Part shown: piece by piece, positions 1 to 8,763 of the stretch
Layout of the letters: each line of letters starts with the position of its first letter
Numbering within the stretch: position 1 is the stretch's first letter
Origin: Fibrobacter sp. UWH4
Lineage (GTDB): Bacteria > Fibrobacterota > Fibrobacteria > Fibrobacterales > Fibrobacteraceae
NCBI RefSeq assembly: GCF_900142475.1
Contig: NZ_FRAY01000005.1
Span: 186,001 to 250,000, forward strand
Reading direction: 5' to 3'
DNA: 64,000 nt
Made by a program: the position numbers and the translations under genes
Notes under the pieces: model-generated
What the model was told of the DNA's origin: nothing
Seen by the model: only the letters and a program-made list of their open reading frames with translations
Database searches by the model: none

Positions 1-1980
1 AACTGGGCTAAAATGTACGTGTCCGTGCTTGGCGGCTCGATGGAGATTCCGCGTTCTGCGCTTAATAAGAAGACGGGGTATTATGACTTTGACTTGGACC
101 AAGTCGCGGAAGAATTTGTGGGGGACACCTTTGCGCTTGCCGATGCGTATGATTCAGGTCCAGTGCATTATGTGCTTCAGTCGGAATGGAACGGCTTCAC
201 TCGCTACGACTATAGTTATCCGAAGATGCATGCCGATATCGCCTGCCCTGGAAAAGGAATGGATGTCTGGGTCCTTGAAGATCCGAAACATCCGGGAGAG
301 ACGTTTGTTTCTTCTACAAAGCCGGATATCAAGGTGCTCTTCGTTTTGCCTCCTGATGATGAAAAATGGTTCGCTTCGACGCCGATGTGGTCTCCGGACG
401 GAACCTACGGGAATGGCCGTCCGTTAAGGGTCTATCCCTATATGTGCGGGTGGTACTACGCGGTCTGGATGAACGAGGATGTTTCCGAGAATGTCCTTAT
501 CTTTAGAGAGGACGATGAATCCTTGACAGATGCAATCGGTGTTAATGGTTGGGGAAAAGAGCCTGATTTAATTCCGATGAATTCGCTTTTTACACTTTTT
601 GGTGCGGACACGGTTTCCTTTGTAACGGAACCCGACGTGGCGGAAGCCTATGGTGTTAAAGAGATGTATTTTAAGGGTAGTCCGGATGAACTGAGGATAG
701 ACGGCGTCTGTTCTTACGCCATGTACGTGACCTATTACGATACTGACGCTAGCTTGCATGGTGCTTTTACTTGCGATGATTATCCGAACATGGCATCGAA
801 CGCTTGCTATGATGCTTCCGCTTATTATAACTTCCCGGGTGCTGGAAAAATAAATTCAGTTCCCTGTATTGGCGTGACTCCGGGAATTGTCAGTGAAACG
901 CTTGATCCGACGAAGAAGAAGCCGACCTACAATTCGACGAGCGGGTGCTTCGTGAGTTCGGATGCCTTTGATGTGATGTTCCTGGAAACGGATGGCGTAA
1001 ATGTGAAGCATGACTTCCGTTATCTGCCGTTCTTTAGGAATGAGTACGGCTTCTGGGAATTTGATAGCTATTACTACTCCTTTGACTATTTCGCACCTAC
1101 AGAAGCCTTTACTCCGCTGAATGACCTTAAGGATTCTGTTACTGCGAAAACCTGCAAGGGTGATTGCGCTACTGCGGCGACACTTAGGGATGAATTTGGT
1201 GCGGTTAAGTATGGTCGTGGAAGTGCCCAAGGGTCGGAATACAATTATATTTCCCAAAGGGCGGATGAGGCTCTTGGTCCTGTTGAAAACTGGTCTGCGA
1301 TTGATCCGAAAACGAATCTTCCGTATATCGACCTGTATCCGGTTTCTGCGGGTGAATTTGCCAATGGCGATGAGCCCAATGTTTATGATCAGGATAGTTG
1401 GGAAGAACGACTCGTGACGGAAGGAAACCAGCATTTCTGTATGGAAGTCCATGGTGTGTTTACCTACCACCGAGGCGCGTTCCTGTCGGTACGCGGGGAC
1501 GATGATATCTGGATTTTTGTCGACAACAAGTTGGCGATTGACCTGGGTGGTCTCCACATGCCTGCTCCGAGTTATGTATCCCTGGATGATTTTGTTGGCA
1601 ATACGGGCAAGCTTAAGGCGGGAATGGAGTATGACTTTGACATGTTCTACTGCGACCGTCGTACGAGCATGAGCAACCTGCGCCTGGTAACGAATCTGTA
1701 TATCCACAACGATGATCCGTTGCATACGACTTCTGTCAAGAAGCCGTCGGTTGCTGCCGTAAAGAATGGCCAGTCCGACTTTGCCGTAAGGAATAGTGCC
1801 CGTTCGACCTTGACGATTGCAGGGGGCTTGGCTGGCGCAAAGTTCGCTGTGATGGATTTGCAGGGTCGCGTCGTGCGCCAGGGAAATCTCTCCGGTGCAG
1901 AAACGGTGGTGCCCGACCTTATGAACGGTTCCTATATCGTGAAGGTTGGCCGCGAAACCCGCCGCGCGAACATCCGCTAA
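1..1980 (+). CDS. Fibro-slime domain surface protein, 5'-truncated by the window edge
   Basis: The frame is open from base 1 and continues upstream. The first residues (NWAKMYVSV) align with residues just after the signal peptide of the paralogue at 50718-55355 (DDWTSVFVTM), so only the signal peptide and a short N-terminus appear to be missing. The visible 659 residues carry the fibro-slime core, ending in the PA14-like signature RGDDDIWIFVDNKLAIDLGG and the Cys/Arg-rich CDRRTSMSNLRL. The last 60 residues (MDLQGRVVRQGNLSG, then LMNGSYIVKVG) look like a type IX secretion sorting domain, so the protein is probably exported and anchored at the cell surface. A role in adhesion or carbohydrate contact is inferred from the family's lineage, not shown here. 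A hairpin at 2007-2028 follows the stop. Confidence 0.85.
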   Translation, partial: NWAKMYVSVLGGSMEIPRSALNKKTGYYDFDLDQVAEEFVGDTFALADAYDSGPVHYVLQSEWNGFTRYDYSYPKMHADIACPGKGMDVWVLEDPKHPGETFVSSTKPDIKVLFVLPPDDEKWFASTPMWSPDGTYGNGRPLRVYPYMCGWYYAVWMNEDVSENVLIFREDDESLTDAIGVNGWGKEPDLIPMNSLFTLFGADTVSFVTEPDVAEAYGVKEMYFKGSPDELRIDGVCSYAMYVTYYDTDASLHGAFTCDDYPNMASNACYDASAYYNFPGAGKINSVPCIGVTPGIVSETLDPTKKKPTYNSTSGCFVSSDAFDVMFLETDGVNVKHDFRYLPFFRNEYGFWEFDSYYYSFDYFAPTEAFTPLNDLKDSVTAKTCKGDCATAATLRDEFGAVKYGRGSAQGSEYNYISQRADEALGPVENWSAIDPKTNLPYIDLYPVSAGEFANGDEPNVYDQDSWEERLVTEGNQHFCMEVHGVFTYHRGAFLSVRGDDDIWIFVDNKLAIDLGGLHMPAPSYVSLDDFVGNTGKLKAGMEYDFDMFYCDRRTSMSNLRLVTNLYIHNDDPLHTTSVKKPSVAAVKNGQSDFAVRNSARSTLTIAGGLAGAKFAVMDLQGRVVRQGNLSGAETVVPDLMNGSYIVKVGRETRRANIR

Positions 1981-2006
1981 CTAGTTACACGGACGCCTAA
2001 TTTGTC

Positions 2007-2036
2007 ATCCCGGCCTCCGAGCCGGGATCTCCTTTT
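2007..2036 (+). terminator. Terminator-like hairpin formed by an intergenic repeat
   Basis: An 8-bp stem (ATCCCGGC at 2007-2014, GCCGGGAT at 2021-2028) with a 6-nt loop is followed by CTCCTTTTTA. It lies between the fibro-slime stop and the convergent MATE gene. The same tail (ATCTCCTTTTTAT) follows a related hairpin at 25743-25785, so this is also a member of a dispersed repeat family. Confidence 0.6.
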
Positions 2037-2046
2037 TATGTCAGAA

Positions 2047-3432
2047 CTATTTTAACTTTTTCAGTTCATGCCAAAGCATGGCGAGGCCGATAATTGCGGC
2101 TCCCGTGTCGGCAATGGGCTGCGCCATGAAAACGCCCTTGAGTTCAAAGAAGTGGGGCAGTATCAGCAGGAAGGGAATCAGCAAGATCACTTGACGACAG
2201 GCGTTCAGGAACATGGCCCTGAGCGCCTTTCCTGTACCCTGGAAAAAGTTTCCGGACACCATGCCGAAGGGAATCATGAAGAAGGCGGCTGCAAAAATGC
2301 GCATGGCCCAGGCGGAAAGCTTGATGAGTTCGGGGTCGTTCGGAGCGAACGGTGCCACGAAGGTTTCCGCTTGCCACATGAGGACTGCCCAGGTGACGAA
2401 CATGAATCCGCCGGCGTAAATGAAGGCGAACTTGAGAGTTTCCTTGACGCGGCTATTGAGGCGTGCCCCGTAGTTGTATCCGATAATCGGCTGCGTTCCG
2501 TGAACGAATCCCAGGAGCGGCAGGATGATGATTGAAATGATGCTGTTGGTAATGCCGAACGCTGAAATCGCCATGTCGCCGCCGGAGAGTGCGCCAGTCG
2601 TCTTGACGCTGATGTTTCCGTAAGTGGTCAGGCTCCAGGCGAGAATAGCGTTCATCAGGCTGTTGCAAATCTGCATCACGGAAGGCGGCAGGCCAAGAAT
2701 GTAGATCTTGCGTACGTAGGCGACGCGGAGCTTCATGTGCCGCCAGCGGATCTTGATTGGCGTATCCTTCTTGATAAAGAATTGGGTAATGAGGGCCGAG
2801 GCCACCAGCTGCGAAATGAGGGTCGCCCAGGCGGCGCCTTCGATTCCCCAGTGGAACTTCATGATGAATATGTAGTCGAGAATGATGTTCGTGACGGCTC
2901 CCACGATTTCTCGGAACATGGCCGTCTTGGGGTGACCCATTGAACGGATAAAGTGGTTCATGCCGGGGGCGATCGTCTGGAAGATTGCCCCACACAGAAT
3001 GATGCGCATGTAGCTGCTGGCCACAGGCAGGGTCTGCTCGCTTGCACCGAACAGCTTTAACAGGGGCTCCATGAAGATTTCGCCCAGCGTGAAAACGCCG
3101 ATGGCCATCAAAATCAGGAGCGAAAAGGAGTTGTTCAGGATGATGCTTGCCTGGATGTACTTCTTTTGCCCGAGGCGGATGGCGAAGAGCGTGTTGCCGC
3201 CTACGCCGACCATCATGGACATGGCCATGATGAACAGGAAAATCGGAAAGCAGAGTGTAATGCCTGCGATACCGAGACTGCCTACCCCCTGACCTACGAA
3301 GAATCGGTCCACAATATTGTAGAGGGCGTTCACCAGCATGCTGATGATGGCCGGAACGGAAAACTGCAACACCAGCTTGGGGATGCTGGCGGAACCAAAG
3401 GAGTTGAGGCGATCGGAATTCAAACTCGACAT
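2047..3432 (-). CDS. MATE family efflux transporter
   Basis: A 461-residue polytopic inner-membrane protein with about twelve hydrophobic segments. The N-terminal region (FSVPAIISMLVNALYNIVDR, FFVGQGVG) is typical of the MATE family in its DinF/NorM-like branch, which exports cationic drugs or metabolites by Na+ or H+ antiport. I chose the start at 3432 (MSSLNSDRL) rather than 3471, because the longer form overlaps the divergent gene beginning at 3497 and has no ribosome binding site. The substrate cannot be told from sequence. It is convergent with the fibro-slime gene and divergent from the outer-membrane barrel gene. Confidence 0.9.
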   Translation of the reverse strand: MSSLNSDRLNSFGSASIPKLVLQFSVPAIISMLVNALYNIVDRFFVGQGVGSLGIAGITLCFPIFLFIMAMSMMVGVGGNTLFAIRLGQKKYIQASIILNNSFSLLILMAIGVFTLGEIFMEPLLKLFGASEQTLPVASSYMRIILCGAIFQTIAPGMNHFIRSMGHPKTAMFREIVGAVTNIILDYIFIMKFHWGIEGAAWATLISQLVASALITQFFIKKDTPIKIRWRHMKLRVAYVRKIYILGLPPSVMQICNSLMNAILAWSLTTYGNISVKTTGALSGGDMAISAFGITNSIISIIILPLLGFVHGTQPIIGYNYGARLNSRVKETLKFAFIYAGGFMFVTWAVLMWQAETFVAPFAPNDPELIKLSAWAMRIFAAAFFMIPFGMVSGNFFQGTGKALRAMFLNACRQVILLIPFLLILPHFFELKGVFMAQPIADTGAAIIGLAMLWHELKKLK

Positions 3433-3496
3433 TTCGGAGCCAAATGTAGCTTTTTGAATGTCGGGTGACAATGGTATATTTTTATCTTTGATCGCA

Positions 3497-4585
3497 ATGT
3501 ATTTTTGGAGAAAATTTTGGGTGGTTCTGATTGCCTGTGCAGCCTTGGCTGTTGCGGGTGAAAGTGGTGTAGCAAAAGAAAATGCTCCTGAAGAGGATTT
3601 CCAGCGCTATTCGGTGGTGCCCATCTTGGGGTATACCGAAGAGACTGAGTTCCAGGTTGGCGTGATGGCCCTGCTGTTTCTGAAATCGGACGAGGCGGCA
3701 GGCAAGGTCCCCGAAATCGGGCTTACGGCATACGGCTCGACGCGTGGCCAGCTGCAGTTGCAACTGGAACCCTACTATTATATGTTCCATGACCGGGTGA
3801 GTATTTGGGGCCTGCTCAAGTACCAGGACTGGGTGGCCGGTTATTACGGTCGAGGCAACGATCCCGACATCGACGTGTTTACCAATTTCAACCGGAAGAA
3901 ATTCCAGTTCGGCACCAAGGTCGAATCGCGGGTGGGGTTGCCGTCTACGCTTAAGTACGGCATCGAGGTCCACGCCGAATACACTGAAATTGATTTTGAA
4001 CAGGGCGAAATTGAAGACTTGCCCGATGAACATTCCGGGTGGCGAAATGGCGTGGGATATCTGTTCGGATTTGATTCCCGAGATAACATCAACTGGACCC
4101 GTCACGGATTCCTGGTGCAGTGGCAGCAGATGTTCTACAGCGACCGCCTGGGCGATTACACATTTGATGTTGAATCGCTGGATTTGCGAGTCTATTCTAG
4201 CTTGTCAAAGACGACTACGACGGCGGTGGGCTTCCTGTGGCAGCGCGCCGATGGCGACGTCCCGTTCGATATGCTGGCGGGGCCCGATGGAATTTGCCGT
4301 TTCCGCGGCGTAGAGAGTCTATACTTTGGCGACAACCAGGCTGTCATTATGCAGGCGGAATTGCGCCAGTACATCTGGTGGCGGCTTGGTGCGCATTTCT
4401 TTTTCGAAGGGGGCAAGTCGGGTCGTTACTTTAGTGAACTTGTACGCAACGACTGGCACCGGTCGATTGGCGCGGGAGCGCTTCTCGGTTTGAATCTGAA
4501 ACAGACTCTTTTTGCTCGCGCCGACATTTCCTGGGTCGATTTTGACCATCTGGGACTGTCTTTTTATGTGCGTCAAGCATTCTAG
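3497..4585 (+). CDS. D15/Omp85-like outer-membrane beta-barrel protein
   Basis: 362 residues with an N-terminal signal peptide (MYFWRKFWVVLIACAALAVA) followed directly by alternating amphipathic strands rich in Tyr, Trp and Phe, and a C-terminal aromatic residue (YVRQAF). The segment CRFRGVESLYFGDNQAV matches the (V/I/F)RG motif and following strand of the D15/Omp85 surface-antigen barrel. No POTRA domains are present, so it is a barrel-only member rather than BamA. Its job is unknown; small barrels of this kind can serve as pores or partners of surface lipoproteins. I preferred the ATG at 3497 because the signal peptide begins there; an upstream start at 3458 would add 13 residues. No clear Shine-Dalgarno sequence is visible. 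Confidence 0.7.
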   Translation: MYFWRKFWVVLIACAALAVAGESGVAKENAPEEDFQRYSVVPILGYTEETEFQVGVMALLFLKSDEAAGKVPEIGLTAYGSTRGQLQLQLEPYYYMFHDRVSIWGLLKYQDWVAGYYGRGNDPDIDVFTNFNRKKFQFGTKVESRVGLPSTLKYGIEVHAEYTEIDFEQGEIEDLPDEHSGWRNGVGYLFGFDSRDNINWTRHGFLVQWQQMFYSDRLGDYTFDVESLDLRVYSSLSKTTTTAVGFLWQRADGDVPFDMLAGPDGICRFRGVESLYFGDNQAVIMQAELRQYIWWRLGAHFFFEGGKSGRYFSELVRNDWHRSIGAGALLGLNLKQTLFARADISWVDFDHLGLSFYVRQAF

Positions 4586-4696
4586 TGCCGTTTTATCCTT
4601 GATTTCTGTCAATATGTCAGTTTTGTAATGTTTTTGAAAGATGAATTCTTATTTTTTTCTATCTTTTAGCGCAAATTGAAAATAATGAGGTTAATT

Positions 4697-4942
4697 ATGT
4701 CTTCTGAAGAAATGAAAAGCAAACTCAAGTCCTTCTTTATGTCCGATCTCGGTGTCGATGGTGACGTTCTCCAGTTCGATACTCCGCTTTTTGGTGAAGA
4801 AATCGGTCTTGATTCCGTGGATTCCCTTGAAATCATCTCTTTCGTGGATTCCAACTTCGGCGTGTCCATGACCGGTGTTGCCAAGGAAAACTTCCAGAGC
4901 ATCGATACGATCGCCGCCTATATCGAAGCCCACAAGGCCTAA
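4697..4942 (+). CDS. Acyl carrier protein
   Basis: 81 acidic residues with the 4'-phosphopantetheine attachment motif GLDSVDSLE; Ser40 is the expected modified residue. The start at 4697 follows a GAGG box; an in-frame ATG at 4676 lacks one. It leads the lipid synthesis genes at 5149-8742, separated by about 200 bp of repeat-derived sequence, so it may be transcribed with them or alone. Functionally it would carry acyl chains for the adjacent ketoacyl synthase, reductase and dehydratase. Whether it is the cell's main ACP or one dedicated to this locus cannot be told from this window; a dedicated carrier is suggested by its position beside specialised synthases. Confidence 0.88.
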   Translation: MSSEEMKSKLKSFFMSDLGVDGDVLQFDTPLFGEEIGLDSVDSLEIISFVDSNFGVSMTGVAKENFQSIDTIAAYIEAHKA

Positions 4943-5148
4943 TTATCTAAGTGAGACCTGGTCGGTCTGTTAGAATGACAGATGGGTAGGGTCTTCGAGG
5001 CCAGTCATTCTGAGCCCTATCGGTCGTCTTACGGATTCCTTCCAGGGTGACATAAGACCGTCATTCTGGAGTCCTGGAGCGTAGCGAAAGGGCGATAGAA
5101 TCTGGCCGTGGCAATCTCTAGTTGAATTCTGTAGATTTTTGGAGTAGT
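4943..5148. repeat. Intergenic repeat cluster between the ACP and ketoacyl synthase genes
   Basis: The 206-bp gap holds several degenerate copies of phrases seen elsewhere in the window: GTCATTCTG, GGATTCCTTCCAGGGTGACA, GTCATTCTGGAGTCCTGGAG and GGCAATCTCTAG (the last also at 15013-15024). They include inverted partners such as TTCTGGAG/CTCCAGGA. No gene is visible; a GGAG box at 5141-5144 serves the next start. Confidence 0.6.
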
Positions 5149-7545
5149 ATGACCCCTGACGAACGCCGCTGTGTAGTTACTGGCTTGGGTGTTATTTGCG
5201 CCGTCGGTAACAATGTCGAAGAGACTTGGAAAAGTGCCCTTGAATCAGTTTCGGGTATCCATAAAACGACTTCGGTCGATACTGTAAATTGCTATGCGGA
5301 CTTGGCTGCCGAAGTCAAGTGCGACACCCTCGATAACCTGGACGCTCCCGAAGAAAAGGACCGCGTCTCTAAGCTCTGCATCAAGGCTGCGAACGAGGCC
5401 TTGGCCGATGCGGGGCTTTCTAATTTCGGTGACGATCAGCGCGTGAGCGTGGTGATCGGCAGCTGCGTGGGCGGCGTGCTTTCCATTGAACAGTATCACC
5501 AGCATGGTCGCGACGCTTCTGAAATTGCAAAGATGCCTATTGCCGCCATTGCTTCGCAGGTTGCTGAATCTTGCGGCGCTGGCGGTATCGTGACGAACGT
5601 GGCGAACGCCTGTGCGGCGGGCACGATTTCGATTGCGGTCGCCTGCGACCTGATTCGTGCCGGCAAGGCCGACGTGGTGATTGCGGGCGGTGCCGACTCC
5701 TTTGCTGCGGTTCCGTATTCCGGTTTCCTTTCTCTCCATGCCCTCGACGAAAACGGCTGCTCTCCGTTCAACCGTTGCAACGGCATCACGCTTGGCGAAG
5801 GTGCGGGCATCGTTATCGTAGAATCTTACGAACATGCCCAGAAGCGCTCCGCAAAACAGTACTGCGAAGTGCTCGGTTCCGGTGTCACCAGCGACGCGAA
5901 CCACATTACCGCTCCGCGTGAAGATGGCGTTTGCCTGATGGAAGCGATTAATCGCGCCGTCAAGAATTCCGGCATCGACAAGTCCGATATCGGCTACGTG
6001 AACGCTCACGGTACGGGTACGGGCAAGAATGACAATGCCGAGATTACGGCGTTCAAGAATTTCTTTGGCGAAGACAACGCAAGTGTCAGCGTGAGCTCCA
6101 CCAAGGTGATGACCGGTCACTGCCTCGGTGCCGCCGGTGCTATCGAGGCCGTGTTCAGCATCAAGGCGCTTACGACCGATACGGTGCTCCCGACATTCCC
6201 CTACAGCGAAGAACAGTCTGCCGCCCTCAAGGAAAAGGTGGGTAGTCTCGACTTCGTTCAGAACAAGGCGCGCCACAAGGAACTCAAGTGCGTGCTGAGC
6301 AACAACGTGGCGTTCGGCGGCACGAACGCGGCGATTGTTTTCTCGAAGGTCCCTGGCGAAGTTTCTGCCCAGTCCGCGAAGGCAAAGAAGATTGCCGTGA
6401 CGGGGCTTGGAATCGTCTCTCCGCTTGGTAACAGCAAGGCCGCTTACCTCGCGGCCGTCGCAGAAGACAAGAAACCCGAATCCGCCTCGGTGCATTCGAC
6501 GATTGCACTCGACGACTACAAGGAACTCGGCATCAAGATGGCTTTCTACCGTAAGCTCGACAACCTGGGACAGCTCCAGACGGTGTCGGGTATGCGCGCC
6601 TTGCAGGATGCGAATTTCCAGGTGACTGACGATAACGCCAAGGATATCGGCATTATCGTGGGTACCAGCGAAGGTGGCCTCGGTGCCACTTATGATTTTG
6701 AAGAACTCATTGCACGTGAAGGCAATTCCCAGGGTTCCGCGTTCAAGTTCCCGCATACGGTTTACAATGCGGCGGGCGGTTATCTTTCCATCTGCTCCGG
6801 CATCAAGGGTTACGGAGTCACGATTACGACGGGTCCGCTTTCCGGCCTCGACAGCATCGGGTACTCGATGAACGTGATTCACGACGGTCAGGAACAGGCT
6901 ATGATGGCGACCGGTACCGACGAGAACCTGCCGATTATTACCGAATTTGCCCAGAAGCTGGGCGTGGCCGCCGCTGATGTGGTGGTGCCTTTCGCAGACA
7001 ACGAAGGCTGTGTGGTGGGTGACGGCTCCGTGTCGATTATGCTCGAAGAAGAAGGTTACGCCAAGGCCCGCGGCGCGAAGGTCTACTGCTACGCGCTTGG
7101 TTTCGGCCACGGCCGCAAGAACGTGAAGTTCGGCAAGCTGGTCGGCTCTGACGAGGCATTGGACAAGGCTATAGCCGACGCTCTCGCCGATGCCGGGATT
7201 TCCGCTGGCGAAATTGATGCGGTTTGCGGTTTCGCCAACGGCTGCAAGCGAATCGACGATATCGAGAAGGGCGCACTCAAGCGCGTGTTCGGTGAAAAGC
7301 TTGCCTCGATGCCGCTCTTTGAAGTCAAGGAACGCACCGGTGAAGGTCGTGCGGGGTCTGCTGCTTTGGCGGCAGCCGAAGCGGCCCTCCTGTTGAGCGG
7401 TGAACTTGCTGGCGACAATGCCTACTTTGTCGCGGCCGACGGTTCCGTGGCATCCAAGAAGGTCGATGCGGCTGGCCTCAAGAAAATTTTGGTGATTTCG
7501 TTTGCGGCGGGCGGCTCCTACAGCGCCGTCGTTTTCGGCAAATAG
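5149..7545 (+). CDS. Fused double beta-ketoacyl-ACP synthase with an inactive second domain
   Basis: 798 residues made of two ketoacyl synthase (thiolase-fold) domains in tandem. Domain 1 (about 5-405) has the complete Cys-His-His triad: Cys155 in NACAAG, His287 in AHGTGTG and His324 in MTGHCLGAAG, so it should perform decarboxylative condensation with malonyl-ACP. Domain 2 begins near 415 (KIAVTGLGIVSPLG) and keeps the fold, but the nucleophile position reads TGPLSG (Pro563 in place of Cys), the first His region reads FANGCK and the second reads RTGEG. It therefore resembles a chain-length-factor subunit fused to its partner, as in KS-alpha/KS-beta pairs of type II polyketide or aryl-polyene-like systems. 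The start at 5149 follows GGAG. It is followed by fabG and fabZ homologues. Confidence 0.88.
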   Translation: MTPDERRCVVTGLGVICAVGNNVEETWKSALESVSGIHKTTSVDTVNCYADLAAEVKCDTLDNLDAPEEKDRVSKLCIKAANEALADAGLSNFGDDQRVSVVIGSCVGGVLSIEQYHQHGRDASEIAKMPIAAIASQVAESCGAGGIVTNVANACAAGTISIAVACDLIRAGKADVVIAGGADSFAAVPYSGFLSLHALDENGCSPFNRCNGITLGEGAGIVIVESYEHAQKRSAKQYCEVLGSGVTSDANHITAPREDGVCLMEAINRAVKNSGIDKSDIGYVNAHGTGTGKNDNAEITAFKNFFGEDNASVSVSSTKVMTGHCLGAAGAIEAVFSIKALTTDTVLPTFPYSEEQSAALKEKVGSLDFVQNKARHKELKCVLSNNVAFGGTNAAIVFSKVPGEVSAQSAKAKKIAVTGLGIVSPLGNSKAAYLAAVAEDKKPESASVHSTIALDDYKELGIKMAFYRKLDNLGQLQTVSGMRALQDANFQVTDDNAKDIGIIVGTSEGGLGATYDFEELIAREGNSQGSAFKFPHTVYNAAGGYLSICSGIKGYGVTITTGPLSGLDSIGYSMNVIHDGQEQAMMATGTDENLPIITEFAQKLGVAAADVVVPFADNEGCVVGDGSVSIMLEEEGYAKARGAKVYCYALGFGHGRKNVKFGKLVGSDEALDKAIADALADAGISAGEIDAVCGFANGCKRIDDIEKGALKRVFGEKLASMPLFEVKERTGEGRAGSAALAAAEAALLLSGELAGDNAYFVAADGSVASKKVDAAGLKKILVISFAAGGSYSAVVFGK

Positions 7546-7567
7546 TTTAGAAGAAGGAGACTTGAAG

Positions 7568-8299
7568 ATGAAAGTTGCTTTGGTGACAGGTGCGTCTAAG
7601 GGAATCGGCAAGGCTTGCGCCCTGCGACTCGCCCGTGACGGTTACACGGTCGTGGTGAATTATTCCAGTTCCGACGAGGCGGCGAACGCGACGCTCGACC
7701 AGATCAAGGCTGAAGGTGGCGACGGCATGATTTACAAGGCCGATGTTTCCAAGCTTGACGAAGTCAAGGTGATGGTGCGCGAAGTGTTCAAGGCTTACGG
7801 CCGCATTGACGTGCTCGTGAACAACGCGGGCATTGTCCGCGATGAATACCTGATGATGATGAATCCGGCAACTCTCGACAAGTGCTTCGATCTGAACGTG
7901 AAGGGCTACTTCTACTGTGCCCAGCAGGTGGCCGTGAAGATGTACAAGCAGAAATCCGGCGTGATTATCAACATGAGTTCCGTGTCCTCGAAGTTCGCTC
8001 TCGCGGGCCAAGCCGTCTACAGCGCCACGAAGGGTGCGGTGAACTCGCTGACCCAGACCCTCGCGAAGGAGCTGGGCGGTTTCGGCATCCGCGTGAATGC
8101 CGTGGCTCCGGGCTTTATCGCGACCGAGATGATCGAGGCTATTCCCGAAGAGACCCGCAAGGGCTATCTCGAAAAGATTCCTCTCAAGCGTTTCGGCTCT
8201 GCCGACGAAGTCGCAAACATTGTGTCTGCACTAGCCTCTGACCAGTTCGCCTACGTGACCGGCCAGGTGTTCGTACTCGACGGAGGGCTTTCTCTATGA
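7568..8299 (+). CDS. fabG: 3-oxoacyl-ACP reductase (FabG-like SDR)
   Basis: 243 residues of the classical short-chain dehydrogenase family: NADPH-binding GASKGIG at 8-14, the NNAG motif, and catalytic Ser, Tyr and Lys in INMSSVSS and YSATKGAV. The end (TGQVFVLDGGLSL) is typical of FabG. It reduces the beta-keto group of acyl-ACP after condensation. A strong AAGGAG box precedes the ATG at 7568, 22 bp after the ketoacyl synthase stop, and the gene's stop overlaps the fabZ-like start, so the three are one translationally coupled operon. The FabG call is firm at family level; the acyl chain it serves is unknown. Confidence 0.92.
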   Translation: MKVALVTGASKGIGKACALRLARDGYTVVVNYSSSDEAANATLDQIKAEGGDGMIYKADVSKLDEVKVMVREVFKAYGRIDVLVNNAGIVRDEYLMMMNPATLDKCFDLNVKGYFYCAQQVAVKMYKQKSGVIINMSSVSSKFALAGQAVYSATKGAVNSLTQTLAKELGGFGIRVNAVAPGFIATEMIEAIPEETRKGYLEKIPLKRFGSADEVANIVSALASDQFAYVTGQVFVLDGGLSL

Positions 8300-8742
8300 T
8301 GAACATTTACGAAATCAGCGAAAAGATTGCGCAGCGTCCGCCGTTCCAGATGATCGAGAAAGTGACGGAACTGGTGCCGAACGAATCTGCCGTGGGCATC
8401 AAGAACGTGAGCGTGAACGAACCGTACTTTACCGGTCACTTCCCGGGCACGCCGATTATGCCTGGCGTGCTCATTGTGGAAAGCTGCGCTCAGCTTTGCT
8501 CGCTTGTGATTGAAAAGCCCGCCGAAGATTTGAAAAAAAATCTCTACGTGCTTTTGAAAATTGACGGATTCAAGTTCGTGAAGCCGGTGATTCCGGGTGA
8601 CCAGCTTGAAATCTCGGTCAAGAAGACGAAGGAAGGTGGCGTGCTGGTCGGCTTTGACTGCATCGTGAAAGTGAACGGCAACGTTCACGCGAAGGGTGCG
8701 CTCACCTTTACCAGCATCCCGAAAGAAAGCCTCGGAAAGTAA
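8296..8742 (+). CDS. fabZ: 3-hydroxyacyl-ACP dehydratase (FabZ-like)
   Basis: 148 residues of a hot-dog fold. The sequence GHFPGTPIMPGVLIVES contains the catalytic His48 and Glu62 in the spacing of FabZ. It dehydrates 3-hydroxyacyl-ACP to the trans-2-enoyl form, the third step of the chain extension cycle encoded here. The ATG overlaps the fabG stop, and a GGAGGG box lies inside the end of fabG. No enoyl-ACP reductase is found in this locus; the product is therefore either finished by an enzyme encoded elsewhere or left unsaturated. It is convergent with the GSCFA gene, with 21 bp between them. Confidence 0.9.
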   Translation: MMNIYEISEKIAQRPPFQMIEKVTELVPNESAVGIKNVSVNEPYFTGHFPGTPIMPGVLIVESCAQLCSLVIEKPAEDLKKNLYVLLKIDGFKFVKPVIPGDQLEISVKKTKEGGVLVGFDCIVKVNGNVHAKGALTFTSIPKESLGK

Positions 8743-8763
8743 TCGCTTTTTGATTGCGCTCGG

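Noticed and set aside
5245-7611. A 788-codon open frame on the minus strand opposite the ketoacyl synthase gene
   Set aside because: It is a shadow of a GC-biased coding gene: no recognisable domain, His/Arg-rich composition, no ribosome binding site, and the plus strand encodes a clear enzyme.
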